DNA of 29,482 nucleotides, from positions 1-29,482 of the forward strand of contig NZ_CAMLOV010000057.1 of the NCBI RefSeq assembly GCF_946481715.1, in the 5' to 3' direction. The translations under genes and the position numbers were made by a program. Below, in pieces: positions 23,612-29,482 of this stretch. Each line of letters starts with the position of its first letter. Position 1 is the stretch's first letter. The notes beneath the pieces are model-generated. The model did not search any database, was not told the origin of the DNA, and saw nothing but the letters and a program-made list of their open reading frames with translations. Source of the stretch: an uncultured Mucilaginibacter sp. (GTDB lineage: Bacteria; Bacteroidota; Bacteroidia; Sphingobacteriales; Sphingobacteriaceae).

Positions 23612-25750
23612 TTAATTTGTTACTAAGCTAAAATCTATCTGTTTCTTGGTCAAATCCACGTTTTTTACGCGGATGCTTACTTCATCGCCAAGCTGGTAAA
23701 CCTTCTTTTTGCGCTGGCCTATGATGGCATAGTTCTTCTCGTCGAGCGTGTAAAAATCGTCGCTGATATCGCGCAGGCGTATCATGCCCTCGCATTTGTT
23801 TTCGATAATTTCTACATACATACCCCATTCGGTAACGCCCGAAATGATGCCGGTAAACACATTGCCCACCTGGTCTTTCAGGTACTCGGCCTGTTTGTAT
23901 TTAACAGATGAGCGCTCGGCATCTGCCGCCTTCTTTTCCATCTGCGAACTGTGCTTACACAATTCTTCATAATGGTCGCCATTTGCGCTTTGGCCACCAT
24001 TAAGGTAATGGAACAGCAACCTGTGCACCATCACATCCGGGTACCGGCGTATGGGCGAGGTAAAGTGGGTGTAGTGGTCGAACGCCAAACCGTAGTGGCT
24101 TGATGTTTTGGTGGTATAAATAGCCTTCGCCATACTGCGGATGGCCAAATGGGTAAGTACGTTCTGTTCTTTTTTGCCTTCCACATCCTCCATCAGGTAG
24201 TTAAGCGATTTTGCGATCTCCTTGTCGCTTTTGGTGTTTATCTTATATCCAAACCTTGCCGCAAACTGTGCAAAATTGGCCAGTGCATCCGGCTTGGGGG
24301 AATCGTGTGCCCGGTAAACAAAGGTGTATTTATGTTTGCCTTTGCCCATTTTGCTTACGTATTCGGCAACTTTTTTATTGGCCAGCAGCATAAAGTCCTC
24401 AATAAGTTTATGTGCGTCTTTACGTTCTTTCACGTATACGCCGGTTGGCTTGCCGGTTTCATCCAGCTTAAATTTCACCTCGGTAGTTTCAAAACTGATG
24501 GCGCCATTTTTAAACTTTCGGTCGCGCAGTTTGTAAGCGAGGGCGTTTAGCTGTTCTATTTCTTCCGCATAGTCGCCGGTTTTGGTTTCAATTACATCCT
24601 GCACTTCCTCGTAGGTAAAGCGCCTATCGCTGTGGATCACCGTTTTGCCAAACCACTGGTCAATAATGTTGGCATTCTCATCCATCTCAAACACAGCGGC
24701 AAAGCACAGCTTATCTTCTTTAGGGCGCAACGAGCAAAGCCCGTTCGAGAGCCTTTCGGGCAACATAGGTATCACCCTGTCTACCAAATAAACAGAAGTG
24801 CCGCGCTCGTAAGCTTCTTTATCCAAAGCCGAATCCGGGATGATGTAGTGCGATACATCGGCAATATGTACACCAACCTCGTAATTGCCGTTTTCCAGCT
24901 TTTTGTAGGAGATGGCATCATCAAAATCCTTCGCGTCGAACGGATCTATAGTAATGGTGAGCGTGTTACGGAAGTCCTTACGTTTGGCAATTTCATCTGC
25001 GGATATTTCGGCAGGTATTTCTTCTGCATCTTTCTCTACTTCGGCAGGGAAGGATAGTGGGAAACCGTACTCCGCCAAAATAGCGTTCATCTCCGTATCA
25101 TTCTCGCCCTGGTTGCCTAATACATGCTTAATGCGGCCTATCGGGTTTTTGGCGCCGGCTGGCCAATCGGTTATCTCGGCAACGGCTTTTATCCCGTTTT
25201 TGGCACCGTTCAAATCGCTTATGGGGATAAAAATATCGTGCATCATCTTCCGGTCGTCCGGGATGAAGAAGGCAAAGCGCTCGGATAGCTTTACAATGCC
25301 CGTAAACTCCATTTTGTTGCGCTGCAATATTTCTATCACTTCGCCTTCCTGGCGTTTGCCCTTGCTGATGGCGTATACGTAAACCTTAACACGGTCGCCG
25401 TTGAGGGCGTTTCGCAGTTTGCGGGGGGCTACAAAAATATCGGTTTCGGTTGGGTCGTCGGTAACAATGAAGGCAGAGCCGTCGTTGGTCAAATCAACCT
25501 TTCCTTCTACAAAGGTTTTAAGCTCCAGCAATTGGAATTTGCCGGGAGAGATCTCTTTTAAAACGCCTTTAAAGGCCTCATCTTTCAGTACATCAAATAT
25601 TACGTCGCGGGCATCCGGGTCACGCACATTTAGCTTGGCCGAAACCTGTTTATGATTGAGTGGGGTATTGCCGTTTTGCTCGAATATATCCAGCACCATT
25701 TGCGTAAGCACCTGGTTGATGGAGGAATTGTTTTTTTTCTTTTTAGACAT
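23612..25750 (-). CDS. rnr: Ribonuclease R
   Basis: A 712-residue processive 3'-5' exoribonuclease (RNB family) that degrades structured RNA and takes part in RNA quality control. In order: a lysine-rich start with a helix-turn-helix-like RNase R N-terminal domain (to about 75), two cold-shock OB folds (about 78-230), the RNB catalytic domain with its metal-binding motif IDPFDAKDFDDAIS near 268-281 and the HTSPIRRYPDV signature (here FTSPIRRYPDVMVHRLL), and a C-terminal S1 domain (about 625-708, FTGIISGVTEWGMYVEI). All parts are intact and the length is usual. A 196-base spacer lies upstream. Confidence 0.96.
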   Translation of the reverse strand: MSKKKKNNSSINQVLTQMVLDIFEQNGNTPLNHKQVSAKLNVRDPDARDVIFDVLKDEAFKGVLKEISPGKFQLLELKTFVEGKVDLTNDGSAFIVTDDPTETDIFVAPRKLRNALNGDRVKVYVYAISKGKRQEGEVIEILQRNKMEFTGIVKLSERFAFFIPDDRKMMHDIFIPISDLNGAKNGIKAVAEITDWPAGAKNPIGRIKHVLGNQGENDTEMNAILAEYGFPLSFPAEVEKDAEEIPAEISADEIAKRKDFRNTLTITIDPFDAKDFDDAISYKKLENGNYEVGVHIADVSHYIIPDSALDKEAYERGTSVYLVDRVIPMLPERLSNGLCSLRPKEDKLCFAAVFEMDENANIIDQWFGKTVIHSDRRFTYEEVQDVIETKTGDYAEEIEQLNALAYKLRDRKFKNGAISFETTEVKFKLDETGKPTGVYVKERKDAHKLIEDFMLLANKKVAEYVSKMGKGKHKYTFVYRAHDSPKPDALANFAQFAARFGYKINTKSDKEIAKSLNYLMEDVEGKKEQNVLTHLAIRSMAKAIYTTKTSSHYGLAFDHYTHFTSPIRRYPDVMVHRLLFHYLNGGQSANGDHYEELCKHSSQMEKKAADAERSSVKYKQAEYLKDQVGNVFTGIISGVTEWGMYVEIIENKCEGMIRLRDISDDFYTLDEKNYAIIGQRKKKVYQLGDEVSIRVKNVDLTKKQIDFSLVTN

Positions 25751-25839
25751 AGGTAATTGCTAACGCTGCTAAGATACGGAAAGAACCATTAGGGAGGATT
25801 AACGATTTTATTTGAGATGCGGCGTTTGTTTTACCACAG

Positions 25840-25946
25840 AGCCCTTGCAGCTTTTTTTACTTAAATAACGCAAAATTCATCGCCGAACTGTTGAAGGCCT
25901 GGGTTCCCTGCGCTCCACGTTCAATTGCGCAATATTTCCCGCTCCA
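25840..25946. repeat. Word-repeat spacer sequence upstream of rnr
   Basis: On the minus strand this spacer reads through words such as caattgaacgtggagcgc, the style of quasi-repeated spacer often seen between genes in Bacteroidota. It includes the palindrome ttgcgcaa. Without a genome search I cannot show that it is repeated, and there is no sign of a gene. Confidence 0.3.
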
Positions 25947-27347
25947 TCATTTAACTTCGGCCTTGCTCCATGCCAATATAGGCTTGTACAGGTCTGCCAC
26001 CGGGGTTTGCGGCTGTTGCCTGTGCATTTCCATTAGTGTTTGATTAAACTCCTTAAACTTGCTAAACTTCCGCCTGTTTACCATCAAATCTTCGCGCAAG
26101 CCTATTACCACATCGGCAGTGGCTTTATCGTAAGTGTCCATTACCCAAAGGCAAAATACGGCGTGCGTCATGTACTCGTTAAAAACGGCCATGCTACTGT
26201 TGTAGTTTTTTACTTCGTTTGCCCAAAACGCACGGTTCTTAAAAATACTGTCGATAGGCATGCGGTACTTGTTTGATACCGGGTTTACGTAATTATGGTC
26301 TATCTCGGTAAAAACAATGCCACTCATCAGGCCTTCCTTTTGCTTCTCTGTCCAGGTAGGTTTTTCGTAACGATCGGTAGCGCAAACAAACATAACGCTT
26401 TCGTTAAAGGTTCCGTTTTTTGTTTGGCTGGAGTAGTTTTGCGTGCTGTGCGAGCCGCCGATAAGCGGCGAAAACACCACTTTATACGATTTGTAGGTTC
26501 GTTTCGGGAACTGCTTCTCCATCCAGTCCCACATGCTTTTTATGGGCATCAGTTGCGCTTCACGGTTTATCTTTTCGGCGTAAAAAGGCTGGTTCTGCTT
26601 ATAAAACTCCCGGAATTTGGATTTCCGCGCAAAGTCTTCAGCCAGTGGCAGCAGCCTGGTGAACAGGTCTGTTTTTTCTTCATCGCCGAATACATAGTAA
26701 TAGGGGCCGGTGTTCACAATTTTATCTTTTGCAAAGTGGTACATAAAGCTGTTCTCGCGGAAACCGTAATAGTTTTCGTAAAAAACGCTGTCGGCAAAAT
26801 CCAGTTGCTTAAAAATTGGGTGGTTAAGGTATGGCTTAAAATAAGCTATCATCTTTTCGTAATAGGGGCCTTGCTTCCACAGATCGGTGGCACGCTGGCC
26901 GGATGGCGACAACGTCCAGATAATGTTGGCCAGTTCGTACACCTCCGGGATCTCGAACTGCACGTTCCCGGTATTTTTGGCGATATAATCTGCCGGGAAA
27001 GCGGCCGTTTGGCCGTTAAAACGAAACTCGAAAACGCCTTGTTTCCCTTTTGGCATTGCAAAGGTTAAGTAAAGTTTCTGCGTGTTGGGTGTGTTAATAT
27101 AGGGCACAACTATCGAATCTTTTCCGTAATAGATGGTGCCCACCATGCCCAGCGCGCCGTCGGTACCCATATTAACAGTATCGCCGCCCCGTAAAACTTT
27201 CGGGTATTTGTCGGGGTAAAAATTCCATTTTACGTAGATGGTATCCGATGGCGTATTTACTATTTTAGGATAGCTTTTTATCAGGTCCTGTGCAAAGGAT
27301 GTAGCCGAAGAGCCGGCGAGCATTAGGAGCATGTAAAAGTATTTCAT
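25947..27347 (-). CDS. Secreted protein, probable DUF4932 family
   Basis: A 466-residue protein with a signal peptide (cleavage after SFAQ, residue 20). The N-terminal 130 residues are beta-rich. The C-terminal 330 are helical and look like the DUF4932 fold, which I associate with zinc-peptidase-like proteins. The place where a HExxH zinc motif might sit reads TEIDH (residues 347-351, in VFTEIDHNYVNP), so the first histidine is not there, and a second Glu/His pair, EYMTH, lies at 391-395. Peptidase activity is therefore doubtful. Family name is from memory of conserved features and should be checked. It lies alone between two spacers, upstream of rnr on the same strand. Confidence 0.72.
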   Translation of the reverse strand: MKYFYMLLMLAGSSATSFAQDLIKSYPKIVNTPSDTIYVKWNFYPDKYPKVLRGGDTVNMGTDGALGMVGTIYYGKDSIVVPYINTPNTQKLYLTFAMPKGKQGVFEFRFNGQTAAFPADYIAKNTGNVQFEIPEVYELANIIWTLSPSGQRATDLWKQGPYYEKMIAYFKPYLNHPIFKQLDFADSVFYENYYGFRENSFMYHFAKDKIVNTGPYYYVFGDEEKTDLFTRLLPLAEDFARKSKFREFYKQNQPFYAEKINREAQLMPIKSMWDWMEKQFPKRTYKSYKVVFSPLIGGSHSTQNYSSQTKNGTFNESVMFVCATDRYEKPTWTEKQKEGLMSGIVFTEIDHNYVNPVSNKYRMPIDSIFKNRAFWANEVKNYNSSMAVFNEYMTHAVFCLWVMDTYDKATADVVIGLREDLMVNRRKFSKFKEFNQTLMEMHRQQPQTPVADLYKPILAWSKAEVK

Positions 27348-27524
27348 AGAGGCGTGCTTAGATGTAAAGGCTAATTTATTTAATTGACACGAAGAAGTAA
27401 AGGGCGGAGAAAGAATATTCGAAAAATCGCTGTAAGCAGGTGCCCTTAAGGCTCAATAAAGAAATCGGATACTGCCTTCGTTCAATTGCTTATACCTATG
27501 GGTGAGGAGCCGAGGGGTAAGGTA
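27348..27524. other. Spacer without recognised feature
   Basis: I see no gene, no clear hairpin terminator and no full TAnnTTTG element in this 177-base gap between two minus-strand genes. Confidence 0.4.
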
Positions 27525-27920
27525 TTAAGTTTCTAACGCTATTTTCTTATTTTCGATAGCGTGAAATTCTGCTATTGGATGATCGTTGTTTAATTCTACA
27601 ATTTCAAATAAACCCTTTGGCAGTTCCGTTAATTTAAGTGCCGACAAATACGCCTCAACTACATTTTTATCAATTTTTATTTTTCCGCCACCGGCCCAAT
27701 GCCTGTCGGCCATATTCTTTTTTATGCCTGATATCCAATACGAATCCCCGGTGATACGTTCTAAGTGATTTCCGCCGCTGTGGCGTTCGCCCTTCAAAAA
27801 TGCGCAACCATTAAAATAGGTAGTTTCACCAGTTTTAGAAAAGTTTGCCATGCCAATCCACGCGTGGCCGTTATCATTATAGCCGGTTTTGAGTTCTACG
27901 TATATGAGTTTAGATTTCAT
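27525..27920 (-). CDS. Small protein of unknown function
   Basis: A 131-residue soluble protein with no signal peptide or membrane segment. It starts MKSKLIYVELKTGYNDNGHAWIG and contains an aromatic/glycine-rich centre (WISGIKKNMADRHWAGGG) and an acidic, amphipathic end. The mix of beta-like segments, codon use in line with its neighbours, and a full-length open frame with ATG start support a real gene. I do not recognise the family and suggest no function. Spacers of 177 and 120 bases on either side suggest a single-gene transcript. Confidence 0.68.
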   Translation of the reverse strand: MKSKLIYVELKTGYNDNGHAWIGMANFSKTGETTYFNGCAFLKGERHSGGNHLERITGDSYWISGIKKNMADRHWAGGGKIKIDKNVVEAYLSALKLTELPKGLFEIVELNNDHPIAEFHAIENKKIALET

Positions 27921-28040
27921 TATATATTACCTCAGTTGTATTTATAAACCTATTTATCACAGCCTAATAGCTGCAAATAAATTTAATACATTATTTGGCA
28001 GGCACGCAATGTTAGTTTGGTAAGATGTGGACTTAGCTTA

Positions 28041-28574
28041 TCAAAACCCCCATGGCAGTTCATCCATTTCTACTGCCTTTTGAATGTTTTTCTTTTGCCG
28101 CTCTTTATTAAACAAGCTATCAAATAAATAAGAAAGCAAAAAGCAGCCCACCCATATCGCTAAAAAGTTTGCGGCCAAGCCGTTAGATAAGCCAACGGAT
28201 GCAGAGATGATAAAGGAGATAAACCCAAGCACCAGGTAGTAATTGGCCTGGTTATCCTTTAATATATAACCGTTTGGCATAAACCCGGGCGTATAAAAGT
28301 ATCGTGCTTTGGGGAACCACATGATAAAAAAGTACAGTAGCTTTTGTGCAAAAGTGAGGTCGATAAGGCAATTATCTTTTGTTTGCCGGGTAATTCGCCG
28401 AAGGACGGGTTTGTATGCTTTGATTTCCTCAACAGGTACTTTTCTTCGCATTAATTCCTCAAACGCAACGGAGTTGGCCAGTTCGGTATAGGCGGTTTTA
28501 TCGTTGGCAATTTCTAGCAGGCCATCCGTCGCCATTTTTTGATATTTCTCTGTGAGGCTTTCTTTGGTTATCAT
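28041..28574 (-). CDS. Small membrane protein of unknown function
   Basis: A 177-residue protein. The first 90 residues are soluble and helical (MITKESLTEKYQKMATDGLLE, with an ELMRRK segment). Two membrane helices follow at about residues 115-135 (YYLVLGFISFIISASVGL) and 138-158 (AANFLAIWVGCFLLSYLF), then a short basic tail. The soluble head plus two helices suggest an inner-membrane protein with a cytoplasmic sensor or binding part; function unknown. It begins 13 bases after the lipoprotein gene stop, so it is the third gene of the exonuclease-lipoprotein operon. Confidence 0.8.
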   Translation of the reverse strand: MITKESLTEKYQKMATDGLLEIANDKTAYTELANSVAFEELMRRKVPVEEIKAYKPVLRRITRQTKDNCLIDLTFAQKLLYFFIMWFPKARYFYTPGFMPNGYILKDNQANYYLVLGFISFIISASVGLSNGLAANFLAIWVGCFLLSYLFDSLFNKERQKKNIQKAVEMDELPWGF

Positions 28575-28587
28575 TGTAAGGAGTTAA

Positions 28588-29082
28588 TTAAAGCGATTTG
28601 GAAATCTTCGGTTTGTTTTTGCTCCACTCCTCCAAGGCACTTTTAAAAAAGTAATCTACCTTTCGCCTGTTACCATCTACAAAAACTTTAAACTTTCTGC
28701 CGTCATGCTTATAAACTGTTAAGTAGGAGGCATAAGTAAGCGCGGTTGAGCGGTCTTTTACGGTTATGCTATCAATATCCCGATAGTATGCAAAGTTTTT
28801 GCTCGTCAGCTTGGGGTCCTTGTCTATCCAGTAAGCGGCTATCCGTTTGTCCGTAAAAAAATTACCCGATTGTGGATGAGCAGCAAATGGCTTCCCATCG
28901 TGGTTTTCGAACAAAATAACATGTTCGTTTTTTTCCATTAAGCCAATTTTTTTAAGGTATTCGATATCGGAGCCAGCCATATCTTCGCCTCTTTTAATGC
29001 CGGATTTGCAAGATGAAAATGCCGTTGATAGGAATACCGCTATCGTGAAGAATGTAATACTATGTTGGATATTGTTTCTCAT
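28588..29082 (-). CDS. Putative lipoprotein of unknown function
   Basis: About 164 residues from ATG at 29082 (MRNNIQHSITFF). A hydrophobic signal segment ends in AFSSC, where the cysteine near residue 24 is a plausible lipidation site. The mature part has a beta-rich fold with a pleckstrin-like look (GNFFTDKRIAAYWID, DIDSITVKD, SYLTVYKHDGRKFKVFVDG). I choose the start at 29082 over the longer frame to 29100 because its ATG overlaps the TGA of the exonuclease gene (ATGA), a sign of translational coupling, and because the signal peptide then starts correctly. Confidence 0.78.
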   Translation of the reverse strand: MRNNIQHSITFFTIAVFLSTAFSSCKSGIKRGEDMAGSDIEYLKKIGLMEKNEHVILFENHDGKPFAAHPQSGNFFTDKRIAAYWIDKDPKLTSKNFAYYRDIDSITVKDRSTALTYASYLTVYKHDGRKFKVFVDGNRRKVDYFFKSALEEWSKNKPKISKSL

Positions 29083-29482
29083 CCCACAATGGTTATACAA
29101 TCATCCGCTATCAAAGTCTCGCCCCGGTACCTGCGGATGAGTTGCGCTGTAGCTATCACATCCTTTTGGCAATAGGTGCAAATGCGGGGCAGGTCATCTT
29201 CTACCCAGTAGACGTGGCCAACCTGGCTGCCGTCTATATCATCTTTAGAGGTGGGGATATCGAAAATAGCAGTAAGCAGGCTAAGCGAGGTGTAGTTTTT
29301 GTAATCGCCGAATTTCCAAAGCTCCATCGTATCCAGGTGGTTTATTTCCCAGGGCTTTTTGCCGGCTATTTGTAAATGCGGCGGAAATGGTACGCCATTA
29401 ATGAGCATCCGGCGGCAGATGTAAGGGAAATCAAACTCTTTGCCATTGTGTGCACACAGGATAATGCTTGGTGGCTGACTGC
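29079..29482 (-). CDS. 3'-5' exonuclease, DnaQ/PolB-like (5' end outside window)
   Basis: The C-terminal 133 residues of a longer protein whose start lies beyond base 29482. The second exonuclease motif is seen as AHNGKEFDFPYICRR, followed by a LDTMELWKF segment and the third motif region YCQKDVIATAQLIRRY with the catalytic Asp. These match the predicted PolB-related 3'-5' exonuclease family, DEDD superfamily, where metal-bound acids cut 3' ends of DNA. The first motif (DxE) must be in the missing part. It overlaps the lipoprotein gene by the ATGA junction at 29079-29082. Confidence 0.88.
   Translation of the reverse strand, partial: SQPPSIILCAHNGKEFDFPYICRRMLINGVPFPPHLQIAGKKPWEINHLDTMELWKFGDYKNYTSLSLLTAIFDIPTSKDDIDGSQVGHVYWVEDDLPRICTYCQKDVIATAQLIRRYRGETLIADDCITIVG

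Noticed and set aside
26295..27068. 257-codon open frame antisense to the DUF4932-like gene
   Set aside because: The sense frame has a signal peptide and ordered domains; the antisense protein looks like a shadow with no motif.

Overview
The window is ordinary chromosome from a Bacteroidota bacterium. I judge it to be family Sphingobacteriaceae, most like Mucilaginibacter or Pedobacter. This rests on gene content: an OmpA/PD40/TPR outer-membrane protein, a DUF3667 protein, a porin-family barrel, GH9 with an Ig-like domain, and an etfBA plus UVR-tailed bifunctional nuclease locus. It also rests on several TAnnTTTG-type -7 promoter motifs and on intergenic spacers built of short repeated words. 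The genus is inference; no rRNA gene is present.

Left part (1-6473, + strand): the end of a MacB/FtsX-type ABC permease, an ABC ATPase and a TolC-like outer-membrane protein (a tripartite export cassette, with the periplasmic adaptor not in view), then a small outer-membrane barrel and a secreted family 9 glycoside hydrolase. A convergent block (6553-11633, - strand) holds a DUF3667 zinc-ribbon membrane protein, a nucleoside-permease-like MFS carrier, a bifunctional nuclease and the electron transfer flavoprotein genes etfA and etfB. Divergent from etfB come a TPR protein and a chromate-family transporter that starts on TTG.

Middle (13323-19953): the replicative helicase dnaB, split in two by an apparent 1-nt deletion; rlmB; a mannose-1-phosphate guanylyltransferase; recQ; and a small helix-hairpin-helix protein. 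Right part (19940-29482, all - strand): an OmpA-family protein with TPR and PD40 repeats, a TonB-C-like secreted protein that also carries a 1-nt frameshift, a polyprenyl diphosphate synthase, RNase R, a probable DUF4932 secreted protein, a small unknown protein, and an operon of a 3'-5' exonuclease (partial), a lipoprotein and a small membrane protein.

The most notable observations are the two single-base frameshifts, in dnaB and in the TonB-C-like gene. Both restore family-like sequence when one base is corrected, so assembly error must be excluded first. The second is a recurring type of spacer: long inverted repeats made of short quasi-periodic words, sitting at convergent gene ends and in one same-strand junction. 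I found no RNA gene, CRISPR array, insertion sequence or prophage, and no convincing new multi-gene system.
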